Notes: generated by a model from the sequence alone, not told the origin. Shown: positions 43,281-54,889, numbered from the stretch's first letter. The stretch is DNA of 64,000 bases from CBDBIK01 sp965206145 (GCA_965206145.1 CBDBIK010000005.1:248001-312000); one strand, 5' to 3'. Numbers and translations: made by a program.

Positions 43281-44390
43281 TCAGGCGGGATCGATTTCAC
43301 GGGCCCTATCCTCGACGAGACGGATGACACGACGGACCAAGTCGTCGCTCCCGACGCGCTCGCTGGGAATACCATCGAGGTAGACCTGATGCATTTCGCG
43401 GCCGGCGCCGGTGACGCCGATGTCTGCGGAACGCGCTTCGCCCGGTCCGTTCACGACACAGCCCATGATCGAGACCTTGATCGGGGTCGTGATGTGAGCG
43501 AGTTCCTCTTCGATTTGCCGCACGGTCTCAATCACAGGAAACTGTTGACGAGCGCAGGACGGGCAGGCCACCACCGTCACTCCCCAGTGAAGAAGCCCCA
43601 AGGATTTCAGAATCTCGTTCCCGACCCGAACCTCGTCGACCGGCGACGCGGACAAGGAGACGCGGATCGTGTCGCCGATGCCTTCGGAAAGGAGCATGCC
43701 GATACCGAGTGCGGATTTGACCGTGCCCGGCACGGAACCTCCTGCCTCGGTAACGCCAAGGTGGAGAGGGGCATCGCACACTTGGGCAAGCTCTCGATAG
43801 GCCGCGACCGCAAGGCGCACGTCAGATGCCTTAACGCTGATTTTGTACTCGGAGAAGTCATGGTCCTCGAGTATCCGGGCATGCCGGAGCGCGCTCTCGA
43901 CCATGGCCTTGGACGTGGGTTCGCCATGTCGTTCAAGGATGTCGCGCTCGAGCGAGCCTGCGTTGACCCCGATCCGGATTGAGCAGCCGTGGTCTCTGGC
44001 TGCGCGCACCACCTCGCTCACCCGTTCGGCACGACCAATGTTACCGGGGTTGATACGCAGACATGCCGCACCAGCTTCGGCCGCCTCGATCGCGCGGCGG
44101 TAATGGAAGTGGATGTCGGCAACAAGCGGAACCGGAGATTCTTTCACGATGCGGGAGAAGACTGCCGTCGAATCTTCATCCGGACACGACACGCGGACGA
44201 TGTCAGCACCCGCCTGGGCAAGTTCACGCACCTGGGCAAGGGTCGCTTTCCAGTCCTGGGTGGGCGTATTGGTCATTGATTGCACGCTCACGGGTGCATC
44301 ACCCCCAACCGGCACGTCGCCGACCATTACCTGCCGTGATCGACGGCGGACAATTTCTTCGCGCCCTCCCGGTGCCGGAATAGAACTCAC
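43281..44390 (-). CDS. ispG: 4-hydroxy-3-methylbut-2-en-1-yl diphosphate synthase (flavodoxin/ferredoxin)
   Basis: Penultimate step of the non-mevalonate isoprenoid pathway, an Fe-S enzyme. From GTG 44390 it has 369 residues. The conserved start of the TIM barrel is SVQSMTNTPTQD. The cluster cysteines are in VACPSCARQQF and IMGCVVNGPGEA, with the last glutamate as the unusual ligand. The GTG overlaps the rodZ stop as GTGA. Longer in-frame codons upstream lie in rodZ and were rejected. Confidence 0.95.
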   Translation of the reverse strand: MSSIPAPGGREEIVRRRSRQVMVGDVPVGGDAPVSVQSMTNTPTQDWKATLAQVRELAQAGADIVRVSCPDEDSTAVFSRIVKESPVPLVADIHFHYRRAIEAAEAGAACLRINPGNIGRAERVSEVVRAARDHGCSIRIGVNAGSLERDILERHGEPTSKAMVESALRHARILEDHDFSEYKISVKASDVRLAVAAYRELAQVCDAPLHLGVTEAGGSVPGTVKSALGIGMLLSEGIGDTIRVSLSASPVDEVRVGNEILKSLGLLHWGVTVVACPSCARQQFPVIETVRQIEEELAHITTPIKVSIMGCVVNGPGEARSADIGVTGAGREMHQVYLDGIPSERVGSDDLVRRVIRLVEDRAREIDPA

Positions 44391-45538
44391 TGAAATTTCT
44401 CTCGCAATTCTTCCGGATCCAGGGAAATATCGCGCACGACTTGGCCAGGATTCCCGATGGAAGGAAGCTTCTCGTTGCCGATCCAAATCACGATCCCGGC
44501 AACATTGCCGCTTATGAGGCGTAGACCCGACTCTTGGGGGACAGCGTAGCGATCTCCGGTGCGTAGGATGCGGCTGATCAGAACCTGCCCGTCCCGGCGA
44601 TTGACCTGAATCCAACTGTCGGCTTGTGCCTCGATGACCACGCCGGACGGAGAAAGCGCAGAGGATTGCGATGACGTCGCATTCTGCGAACCAACATCGG
44701 GAGCCACGACGGCCTGAACACCCGGAATGCTTTCCGAAGGCAGGATTCCCGGCGCAGGAGCCGGTGTAGGAGCCGGTGTAGGAGCCGAAGTGGGCACAGA
44801 CTGCAAGGGCGAGGGAACCGGGCCGCCGGGCGCACTTTCCGAAGGAAGAATTCCAGGTGCAGTGGCCGGCGCAAGCACGGGCCTAGGCGCGGACACGGAA
44901 TCAAGCACAGGTTCTGGAGGGAAAACCTGCGAAACCGCTGGAGACGAGGTGATCACAGGAACCGACAAAGCGGCCGGGTCTCTTCCCGCAGACGAAGTCA
45001 CACTTGGAGAAGGCGAGGACGGCGTGTTCGCTACTTGTGCGTCTTCAGACACATTCGGCAGCTCAGAGGACGGGGGCACGTTCGTTGTCTGTTGCTCGGA
45101 CACACCTTCCGGCAGGTCCATGTAGCGCTGCCAGCCATAGTACAAGCCAAACAACAGCACGGCCGAGATCCCGACAGCCAAAACGGCAGGAAAGTTCCGT
45201 TCCGGAAGGATGAGGGGGCCGGCCGAAGGCATGCCTCGCTCAAAAAGAAGGCATTCCCTGTTCACCGCGACAGCGATCGGGTCTGCGGAAATCTTCAGAT
45301 AGGTCGCATAGCTTCGCGCATATCCCACCATGTGAACGTGCCCGGGGAGTTCCTCGAAAGCACCTCTCTCCATCGCATCGATGTATTTTTCGGGAATTCG
45401 GAGCGACGCGGAAACCTGGGAAACCGCCTGGTCTGCAGCTACTCGGGCGGTGCGCAGCTGGTTGCCTACCTCCTCCAGAGGAGAGAGTTCACCGCTCCCA
45501 TTCCCCTCATTTTCCACGTCCAGGCGGACATCGGTCAT
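44387..45538 (-). CDS. rodZ: RodZ-like cell-shape protein (HTH_25, TM, DUF4115)
   Basis: 383 residues. The cytoplasmic helix-turn-helix domain is about 24-90 (EVGNQLRTARVAADQAV, PEKYIDAMERGAFEELPGHV). One membrane helix (about 117-136) follows, then a long Pro/Ser-rich periplasmic linker with short internal repeats. The C-terminal DUF4115-type domain (WIQVNRRDGQVLISRIL) is about 300-365. RodZ links MreB filaments to the wall machinery. It is the first gene of a minus-strand operon rodZ-ispG-hisS-prfA-prmC. Confidence 0.88.
   Translation of the reverse strand: MTDVRLDVENEGNGSGELSPLEEVGNQLRTARVAADQAVSQVSASLRIPEKYIDAMERGAFEELPGHVHMVGYARSYATYLKISADPIAVAVNRECLLFERGMPSAGPLILPERNFPAVLAVGISAVLLFGLYYGWQRYMDLPEGVSEQQTTNVPPSSELPNVSEDAQVANTPSSPSPSVTSSAGRDPAALSVPVITSSPAVSQVFPPEPVLDSVSAPRPVLAPATAPGILPSESAPGGPVPSPLQSVPTSAPTPAPTPAPAPGILPSESIPGVQAVVAPDVGSQNATSSQSSALSPSGVVIEAQADSWIQVNRRDGQVLISRILRTGDRYAVPQESGLRLISGNVAGIVIWIGNEKLPSIGNPGQVVRDISLDPEELREKFQ
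44755..44875 (-). repeat. Short tandem and direct repeats in the RodZ linker
   Basis: A 12-base tandem (GTAGGAGCCGGT-like) encodes the TPAP-type tandem near 44755-44800. The eight residues PGILPSES occur twice. They lie in the low-complexity linker, so length change would be tolerated. Confidence 0.6.
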
Positions 45539-45674
45539 GGCAGATCTCGCGAAAATCCCTGCAGAACTACTTCAACCGAGTATATGCCCTTCTTTCCGCC
45601 TGGCGGACGCGCTTACGCCCGAACGTCTTTGTCGCGCACGTAGTTCTGGAATCGCGGCCGAGAATCCTCAAACC

Positions 45675-45702
45675 CTTACGTCAAAAAGTCTTTCGACGTA
45701 AG
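45675..45702. repeat. 8-bp perfect inverted repeat
   Basis: CTTACGTC (45675-45682) and GACGTAAG (45695-45702) with a 12-base spacer. It is not followed by a T run on either strand, so it is not an obvious terminator. It could be a protein-binding site. Confidence 0.5.
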
Positions 45703-45757
45703 AAACGGCGTCCTGAAGGCGGCAAACCGAGACCGTGAGCCACGATCGCCACATGCA

Positions 45758-45778
45758 TTGAGAGAGAAACTCTCTCAA
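45758..45778. repeat. 9-bp perfect inverted repeat with AAA loop
   Basis: TTGAGAGAG, AAA, CTCTCTCAA, directly followed by GGAC-AA-GTCC (45779-45788). It lies about 200 bases beyond the lysC stop. It has no T run, so it may be a processing or decay-protection hairpin. Confidence 0.5.
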
Positions 45779-45983
45779 GGACAAGTCCTCAAATGTATGC
45801 AATGCCGTTGAACGAGAAGCGTGGCCACCGCGACTACGCCCCAGCTCCCGATAGGGTCGGTAATTCCTTGCTCGAAAGACGCGCCCAGGGTCGGTCGGCG
45901 AAGTCATCGAAATCAGTAACTCGCGAGGCGGGAACCTTTCCGCATGGTTTAGCTACCCGCACGGGCCGCACATCAAGCCAGCG

Positions 45984-47210
45984 TTAGGCCTTGTCGGAAT
46001 CGAGCCCATAGGCGGCATGAAGGGATCGCACCGCATTTTCAGTTCGGGATTCTTCAATCAGAACGCTGATCTTGATCTCAGAGGTGGAGATCACCTGGAT
46101 GTTGATGTTCTCCTCAGCGAGCGTGGCAAACATCGTCTGGGCAACTCCGGGACGCGTGCGCATGCCAAGCCCGACGATGGACACTTTGGCCACATCCGGC
46201 TCGGCCACGACGCGCTCGAAGCCGATGCTCTCCTTCGCCGCTTCGATTGTCTGCACGGCTCTTTCCACGTCTGCCTGCACGACGGTGAAGGTGTAGTTGA
46301 TCCGCTTGCCCTGTTCGGATCCCGATTGGACAATCATGTCAACGTTCACACCCTTCTCGCTGAGAGGGCCGAAAATACGGGCGGAAATTCCTGGCACATC
46401 GGCAATCCCGACCAACGTCAGTTTTGCCTCATCCCGGTTGTAAGTGACCCCCGTGACAACGTTCTGCTCCATGATTGCACCCTCATCGACGAGTAGCGTC
46501 CCCGCCGTATCCGAAAAACTGGACCGCACCTGCACGTCGACCCCACCGCGCATGGCCATTGCCACCGCCCGAGGCTCGAGGACGCGGGCACCCAAGGAGG
46601 CTAGTTCAACCATCTCCTCGTAGGCGATGCGCCCCACCTTCCTCGCTCCGGGAACAAGACCAGGGTCGGCCGTATAGACGCCGTCCACATCAGTGTAAAT
46701 GTCGCACCGCTCGGCCCGAAGGGCAGTGGCGAGCGCCACGGCGGAAGTATCGGACCCACCACGCCCGAGCGTGGTGATCCGTTCGTCGGGACCGATGCCC
46801 TGGAAGCCAGCCAGAACCGGCACTTCGCGCCGTGAAAGTCGTGCCTCGATTTCCCCGGTTTCGATCCCGAGGATGCGGGCGCGGGCATGCGCATCGTCCG
46901 TCCTGAGCGGCAATTGCCAGCCAAGCCAGGATCGCGAGACGATACCCAGACCCTGCAGTGCCAGGGCCATGAGCCCGGCGGTGATCTGCTCCCCCGCCGC
47001 CACCACCGTGTCGTACTCGCGCGCATCCATCATGGAACCGATTTCGCGGCTCCATTCGTCGAGGCGGTTGGTTGTGCCGGCCATCGCCGAAACGACAACA
47101 GCCACTTCATCGCCAGCCTCGAACGCATCACGCACGCGTTCGGCAGCACGACGCACGTGTGCCACATCGGAAACCGAGGTTCCACCGAATTTGCAGACGA
47201 TTCGAGCCAT
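45984..47210 (-). CDS. lysC: Aspartate kinase
   Basis: First step of the lysine/threonine/methionine branch: phosphorylates aspartate. It has 408 residues. The kinase domain has the signature KFGGTSV at the N terminus, VVVSAMAGTTNRLDE, and TTLGRGGSDTSAVALA. Two C-terminal ACT domains (about 265-400) carry allosteric control. Divergent from ubiG, as in many alphaproteobacteria. Confidence 0.95.
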   Translation of the reverse strand: MARIVCKFGGTSVSDVAHVRRAAERVRDAFEAGDEVAVVVSAMAGTTNRLDEWSREIGSMMDAREYDTVVAAGEQITAGLMALALQGLGIVSRSWLGWQLPLRTDDAHARARILGIETGEIEARLSRREVPVLAGFQGIGPDERITTLGRGGSDTSAVALATALRAERCDIYTDVDGVYTADPGLVPGARKVGRIAYEEMVELASLGARVLEPRAVAMAMRGGVDVQVRSSFSDTAGTLLVDEGAIMEQNVVTGVTYNRDEAKLTLVGIADVPGISARIFGPLSEKGVNVDMIVQSGSEQGKRINYTFTVVQADVERAVQTIEAAKESIGFERVVAEPDVAKVSIVGLGMRTRPGVAQTMFATLAEENINIQVISTSEIKISVLIEESRTENAVRSLHAAYGLDSDKA

Positions 47211-48096
47211 TTTCCTGCGCTTTTCCCGCTCCCGCGCCGCGGGAAGAGCACGCAGCTACGACAAACGGACCCGGTGCAATACAGCGAGCCATTGCCTGAG
47301 AATGGCACAGGGAAGGCATGGATTCGACTCACGGGAACGATCCTGCGCCCTATGATATCGACGCCATGATGAGATCCCGGCACTTGCGGCACTCCCGGAG
47401 TGAAGTCGACGAAGACGAGATCAAACGCTTCGATGACCTAGCAGATTCGTGGTGGGATCCCGACGGACCGCTCGCCCCGCTCCATGCCATGAATCCTGCC
47501 CGCTTGGGCTTCATCCGGGACTGCACAGCTCGATGCTTTGGGAAGGATCCTCGGGCCATGCAGCCGCTGAAAGGACTGCGGGTGCTCGATGTTGGCTGCG
47601 GTGCGGGCATCGTTTCCGAACCGCTGGCACGGATGGGAGCGAAAGTGACCGCCATTGATGCTGCGGAAGAACCGCTCGTAGCGGCACGGAGCAGGGCCGA
47701 AGAAAAAGGCCTCGCCATCAAATATCGAAACACCACCATCGAGGTGGCAAGGCGGAAATTCGCCCCATTTGATCTCGTGACCACCCTCGAGGTGATCGAA
47801 CACGTCCCCGATCCGGACGCCTTCCTCGAATCGGCGGCGGAATGCGTGGCACCAGGTGGACTTCTCGTGATGTCCACCCTCAATCGCACGCTGCGGTCGT
47901 TTGCCGTAGCCATTGTCGGTGCGGAATACGTGTTTCGACTTCTGCCCCGGGGCACGCATCGCTTCTCAAAGTTTATCCGGCCCTGGGAAGCAGGCAGAAC
48001 GCTTTCCAGGCAGGGGATGTCAGTGGAGACCGTCCGGGGACTTTCGTTCCGTCCGTTTTCGGGGTCATGGAAGGTTACGAAGGATTCGTCGGTGAA

Positions 48097-50742
<2,646 letters not shown>

Positions 50743-50879
50743 GGAAAACCTTCCGGAAACCCAAAACGCTCGAGGCTCCCGACGAGACGAGACTAGGTCA
50801 AGTGCCGGTTTGAGTCGATCGAAAGATCCCGCTAGGGTGATAATTCGGCACCGAGTGCGTCTCCCGAAGCCTTCCGAAG

Positions 50880-52112
50880 ATGTCCCACCGAGCCCCTCTC
50901 GCGCCGCCGCGGTTCCCTGCAATGTCTCCAGTTAAGGGAGTCTCGCTGGGCTCCGGCCATTGCGGCATTCGCACGATCGGGAAGCGAGATTTGATGATCG
51001 CTTCGTTCGCTCCCGGGACTGCGGCGGCAGCCCGTCTCACACGCTCACGCACCCCCTCGCCCGCCGTTCTCTGGTGCAAACGGATCCGGCGGCGAGGCCA
51101 TGCGCGCGGACTCGTCGTCAACTCCGGCAACGCCAATGCTTTCACCGGGCGGCCAGGCCAGGACGCCGTGAGAAAAACCGTGCGGGCAACGGCCGAGGCT
51201 GTCGGGGGCCACCCCGACGAGGTGTACGTGGCATCAACCGGCGTAATCGGTGAGCCACTCCCCGTCGAGGCCATCCTCAAAGCGGTACCTGCGGTGGCAG
51301 GTGGCGGGGGGGATCCGGGCTGGGAGGCAGCAGCAGAGGCAATCATGACCACCGACACTTTTGCGAAGGGTGCGAGTGCAACGGCACGCATCGACGGCAA
51401 ACGGGTGCGGATCAATGGCATCGCCAAAGGCTCGGGGATGATTGCACCCAACATGGGGACGATGCTCGCTTTCGTGTTCACCGATGCCGACCTTCCGCCG
51501 GACGTCCTTGATGGCCTGCTTGGGCCCTGTACAGAACGGACCTTCAACTCGATCACCATCGACGGTGACACTTCGACAAGCGACACTTGCGTCATGTTCG
51601 CAACGCGGCAGGTCAAGGCTAAAAGGCCCGTGCGCTCGCCCCACGATTCCCGTCTCAAGGATTTCCGCAAGGAGTTATTCGGCGTGATGAAAGACCTGGC
51701 ACTTCAGATCGTGCGCGACGGCGAAGGGGCAACCAAACTGGTCTCCGTAGAGGTCGGCGGGGCACGCAACGAAACGAGTGCGCGTCTTGTTGCCTTCTCG
51801 ATCGCCAACTCCCCGCTCGTCAAGACCGCGATTGCCGGCGAGGACCCGAACTGGGGCCGGCTCGTGATGGCCGCGGGGAAAGCAGGCATCCCCCTCAATC
51901 CGTCCCGGCTTGCCATTTCCATCGGCGGCATACCCGTGGCGAAGGGCGGAAGCGTCGTCCCCGGCTATGACGAAAGACCCGTCGCCCGACACATGAAGGG
52001 ATCGAAGATCGAGATCTCCCTTGATCTCGGCAGAGGCAAAGAGAAGGCGACAGTGTGGACGTGCGATCTCACCCACGGCTACATCGCCATTAACGCCGAC
52101 TACCGGAGTTGA
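50880..52112 (+). CDS. argJ: Bifunctional glutamate N-acetyltransferase / amino-acid acetyltransferase
   Basis: Transfers acetyl between N-acetylornithine and glutamate in the cyclic arginine pathway. It has 410 residues. It is made as a precursor that cuts itself before a threonine: here KGSGMIAPNMGTMLAF, where the residue before the Thr is Gly rather than the commoner Ala. TRNASGNANAF-type substrate loop is seen as VNSGNANAFTG. It begins PLAPPRFP at the N terminus, typical of ArgJ. Divergent from secA. Confidence 0.94.
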   Translation: MSHRAPLAPPRFPAMSPVKGVSLGSGHCGIRTIGKRDLMIASFAPGTAAAARLTRSRTPSPAVLWCKRIRRRGHARGLVVNSGNANAFTGRPGQDAVRKTVRATAEAVGGHPDEVYVASTGVIGEPLPVEAILKAVPAVAGGGGDPGWEAAAEAIMTTDTFAKGASATARIDGKRVRINGIAKGSGMIAPNMGTMLAFVFTDADLPPDVLDGLLGPCTERTFNSITIDGDTSTSDTCVMFATRQVKAKRPVRSPHDSRLKDFRKELFGVMKDLALQIVRDGEGATKLVSVEVGGARNETSARLVAFSIANSPLVKTAIAGEDPNWGRLVMAAGKAGIPLNPSRLAISIGGIPVAKGGSVVPGYDERPVARHMKGSKIEISLDLGRGKEKATVWTCDLTHGYIAINADYRS

Positions 52113-52172
52113 ATGACGACTGGTCGTGTCTCCACGACCGCTCCCCAAAAGAGCCAAAACCCTCCGGGTAAG

Positions 52173-52201
52173 AAAAAGGCGGCGGCCCTCGGGCCGCCGC
52201 C
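52173..52201 (-). terminator. Intrinsic terminator of the left porin fragment
   Basis: 10-bp perfect stem (GGCGGCGGCC with GGCCGCCGCC) with a 4-base loop, followed on the minus strand by TTTTT. It lies about 45 bases after the stop. Confidence 0.88.
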
Positions 52202-52246
52202 AAAAATATACCGAACTCCCGAAGAGCTCAGTCATATGTTGATGGT

Positions 52247-52880
52247 TTAGAACCCGAGGGTGAGACCAACCATGATTAGAGAATCATCGTTTTTCGTCGG
52301 CACCGTCTTAGGATCGTCGACACCGTTAATGGTTAGGGTTGTACTGTTTACAGTTGCCGTAGCATTAACCCTAGGTGTTTTCACTTCCTGGTCGATGTCC
52401 AGATACTCGATCCAAGCGGTAAGACCGCCACCAATCGCATAACTGGCACCGAGAACCAGTGCCGTTTCCTCGACACTGCTTATCCCTGCCACAGAGACCT
52501 CGTAACCATCAGCCGCAGATCCCTCCACAGTCACGTCGGTAACCAGACTTCCCCTGTACTGATCTCTTTCCAGAGAGTTGTACGTCGCGGCAAGTGTCAG
52601 GTTGCCGATGTCGTATTTACCGGCGATACCCCAACCGTCCTGCTCTTCGCTGTAGGAAAAACAATTTATATTATCCGTCGGACAACCCGTCAGATCCATA
52701 ATATCTAAGGAAGAATTGAACATGACCGTGTCGATATCCTCTATGTCGGCATTCTCTATGTCGGCATTCTCTATGTCGGCATTCTCTATGTCGGCAGATT
52801 CAAAAAGAATTTCGGCTGGTCCGTCATCGCTGTCAAACCATGAAGCACCGAAGGTGAATCCGCCGAAGCCGACGACATCG
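52247..52880 (-). pseudogene. 5'-truncated outer-membrane porin, left copy
   Basis: C-terminal part of a Gram-negative porin: alternating beta-strand segments such as DVVGFGGFTFGASWFD, GWGIAGKYDIGNLTLAATYN and GGLTAWIEYLDIDQEV. It ends MVGLTLGF with the C-terminal Phe that marks BAM clients. No start codon, signal peptide or N-terminal strands are present. The frame stays open to about 52981, but similarity ends near 52880, where the opposite-strand copy begins. A loop holds the repeated ADIEN motif encoded by a 15-bp repeat. It could be a relic, a silent cassette or an assembly product. Confidence 0.8.
52739..52798 (-). repeat. 15-bp tandem repeat, four copies, in frame
   Basis: Units at 52739-52753, 52754-52768, 52769-52783 and 52784-52798 are almost identical. 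On the minus strand they encode ADIEN repeated, in a predicted surface loop of the left porin copy. Gain or loss of a unit would not shift the frame. Confidence 0.95.
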
Positions 52881-53269
52881 GTAACCTGACACTTGCCGCG
52901 ACGTACAACTCTCTGGAAAGAGATCAGTACAGGGGAAGTCTGGTTACCGACGTGACCGTGGACACCGCCATGGAGGTGCACACCATCTCTGCGGCAGGGA
53001 TAAGCAGTGTCGAGGAAACGGCACTGGTTCTCGGTGCCAGTTATGCGGTTGGTGGCGGTCTTACCGCTTGGATCGAGTATCTGGACATCGACCAGGAAGT
53101 GGAAACACCTATGGTTAACGGTACAGTTACGACAGATGTGACAACAGTTACGGAAGATGGGATCAGTGAAAGAGTCGCTACCGTCGTGACCGCATTGACA
53201 GCTCCTACGACGGTGACGACGAAAAACGATGATTCTCTAATCATGGTTGGTCTCACCCTCGGGTTCTAA
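52873..53269 (+). pseudogene. 5'-truncated outer-membrane porin, right copy
   Basis: Similarity to the left copy starts at DIGNLTLAATYNSLERDQYR and runs to the end, again MVGLTLGF. Strand segments are nearly identical to the left copy, while two loop segments are unrelated in sequence and length. In-frame stops lie just upstream of the junction near 52845 and no start codon is available except an internal GTG at 52952, so no complete protein is encoded here. Confidence 0.8.
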
Positions 53270-53314
53270 ACCATCAACATATGACTGAGCTCTTCGGGAG
53301 TTCAGTATATTTTT

Positions 53315-53347
53315 GGCGGCGACCCTCGGGTCGCCGCCTTTTTCTTT
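53315..53347 (+). terminator. Intrinsic terminator of the right porin fragment
   Basis: 10-bp stem (GGCGGCGACC with GGTCGCCGCC), loop CTCG, then TTTTTCTTT. Relative to the left terminator, both sides of one base pair have changed together (G-C to A-T), preserving the stem. Confidence 0.88.
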
Positions 53348-53471
53348 CAAAAACTACTCTCAGGGGAAGAACACTTACAACGACTACGCATAACCTTACC
53401 TTCAGCACGTCTGATCTCAGCATGCTCTCGCGAAAAACCGGTACACAAAAAATAACGTGCCGAAAGTGTTC

Positions 53472-54224
53472 TCAGACTTCGGGAAAATGCTTGCGGAAGA
53501 GGGAAAAAATTCGTTCCCAGTGCCGTTCGGAAGAAGCCTTGTCGTAGGTGTGACGCTGCGGAAACGCGAAACCATGGCCAGTGCCAGGATAGAGTTCGAT
53601 CCGGTGGAGAACGTCTGTCGCAGCGAACGTCTCCCTGATTTCCTCAAGCAGCTCGGGCGGCACCCACCGATCGATCTCAGCAAAGGCGAGGTAAAGATCG
53701 CCCCGAATGCGTTCCGCCCGCAAATGCGGGGAATCCGTGGCGCCGGTGAGGATTCCGACGCCATAAAAGGAGGCACCGCACGCAAAAGCATCGGGATACT
53801 CCGCCATCGCCGCGACGACGTGCTGGCCACTCATGCAATACCCGAGCGCAGCTACAGGATCGCCAATGGCATCAGGAGCTTCCCGAACGTGGTCGAGCAT
53901 CGCCCGAGTGTCCTGGAGGGCTCGGGCGATGGTGAGACCGTGCATGGCGTTCTGCATCTTCTGAAACTCGTCCCTGTCAGTACGGATTCGCTCTAGGTCG
54001 AAGGGGTAGTTTCCTTCCGTTCCCACCCGGTAGAAAAGATTGGGGAGAAGCACGTAGTAGCCGGCGTTCGCCAAGCGGCGCGCCATATCCCGAAGTTCCT
54101 CTCGGATCGCAGGGGCGTCCATGTAAAAAAGGACGGCGGGGAAAGGCCCTCCCTTCCCAGGACAACAAACGAAAGAATCCATGTCGCCGTCTTCGGTTTT
54201 GAGGACGATGCAATTTTCGATCAA
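53472..54224 (-). CDS. Dienelactone hydrolase family protein
   Basis: 250 residues, alpha/beta-hydrolase of the DLH type. The nucleophile is the cysteine in ALGYCMSGQHVVAA (about 129), with the acid likely in LAFAEIDRWVPP and the His in GTGHGFAFPQRHTYD. Classical members hydrolyse dienelactone in chloroaromatic breakdown, but most relatives have unknown ester substrates. There is no sign of a catabolic cluster except the neighbouring HCCA-type isomerase on the opposite strand. Confidence 0.9.
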   Translation of the reverse strand: MIENCIVLKTEDGDMDSFVCCPGKGGPFPAVLFYMDAPAIREELRDMARRLANAGYYVLLPNLFYRVGTEGNYPFDLERIRTDRDEFQKMQNAMHGLTIARALQDTRAMLDHVREAPDAIGDPVAALGYCMSGQHVVAAMAEYPDAFACGASFYGVGILTGATDSPHLRAERIRGDLYLAFAEIDRWVPPELLEEIRETFAATDVLHRIELYPGTGHGFAFPQRHTYDKASSERHWERIFSLFRKHFPEV

Positions 54225-54286
54225 GGGGTGTGACCTCGTGCCATACTGCGCGTTGATCTTAACCCCCCGGCCATACGGAGAGCCCT

Positions 54287-54889
54287 ATGTCCCGCCATCT
54301 CGACTTCTTTTTTGCCCACACCTCACCCTGGACCTATTTCGCAACGCCGAGGGTGCGAGAGATCGTGGAAGATCAAGGCCTCGATCTGCATTTGCGTCCC
54401 TACAACATCTTTAGCGTCTTCAAAAAGAACGGGACCAAGGCGGTGGGAGATCGTCCGTTGCCGGTCCAGAAGAACCGTCTCAACGAACTCCGCCGTTGGA
54501 GCGAGCATCTTCAAATGCCGGTGAACGTGCACCCAAAACACTTCCCGGTTGATCCCACGCCCTCGGCAAAGATGCTGCTGGCAGTGGGAGACGGAGTAGG
54601 TGCTCCGCTCGATTTTGCCTGGGCGGCAATGCGAGGCTGCTGGGCGGAGGAGCGGGATATTTCCAATCCCGACACGCTGATCGAAATCGCAAACGAATGT
54701 GGGCTTGATGGGCCTGCTTTGCTCAAGACCTCGGAAGGTTCCGAAATCGCCGAACGTTTAGAGAAAAACACCCAGGACGCCCTCGAGAATGACGTCTTCG
54801 GTGCTCCCACGTTCCTGTTCGAGGGAGAGCTCTACTGGGGTCAGGACCGCGTCAAATTCCTTCGCAAGGCCGCCGAGGGGAGCTCGTGA
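54287..54889 (+). CDS. 2-hydroxychromene-2-carboxylate isomerase / DsbA-fold oxidoreductase
   Basis: 200 residues with the HCCA-isomerase type of thioredoxin fold: LDFFFAHTSPWTYFATPRV at the N terminus with a Ser in place of the redox CxxC, and DALENDVFGAPTFLFEGE with the cis-proline near the C terminus, followed by LYWGQDR. Family members isomerise aromatic intermediates with glutathione. The serine supports a kappa-GST-like role. It overlaps the next gene by GTGA. Confidence 0.9.
   Translation: MSRHLDFFFAHTSPWTYFATPRVREIVEDQGLDLHLRPYNIFSVFKKNGTKAVGDRPLPVQKNRLNELRRWSEHLQMPVNVHPKHFPVDPTPSAKMLLAVGDGVGAPLDFAWAAMRGCWAEERDISNPDTLIEIANECGLDGPALLKTSEGSEIAERLEKNTQDALENDVFGAPTFLFEGELYWGQDRVKFLRKAAEGSS

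Larger units (their letters stand above)
45539..45983. other. rodZ-lysC intergenic region with perfect hairpins
   Basis: 445 bases without a gene. It contains the two inverted repeats listed separately. In several Rhodospirillales ptsP lies between these two genes, so this may be a deletion scar (inference from recalled synteny). Short reading frames show no similarity to PtsP. Confidence 0.45.
52170..53346. repeat. 144-bp inverted repeat arms around a porin-fragment pair
   Basis: Left arm 52170-52313 and right arm 53203-53346 match in inverted orientation with about 7 mismatches (about 95%). Each arm covers the last coding bases of a porin fragment, the stop codon, about 45 bases after it, and the terminator hairpin. 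About 890 bases lie between the arms. Confidence 0.93.

Noticed and set aside
52112..52201. Terminator hairpin read as belonging to argJ
   Set aside because: The T run is on the minus strand, so it serves the porin fragment; on the plus strand the stem is followed by A residues.
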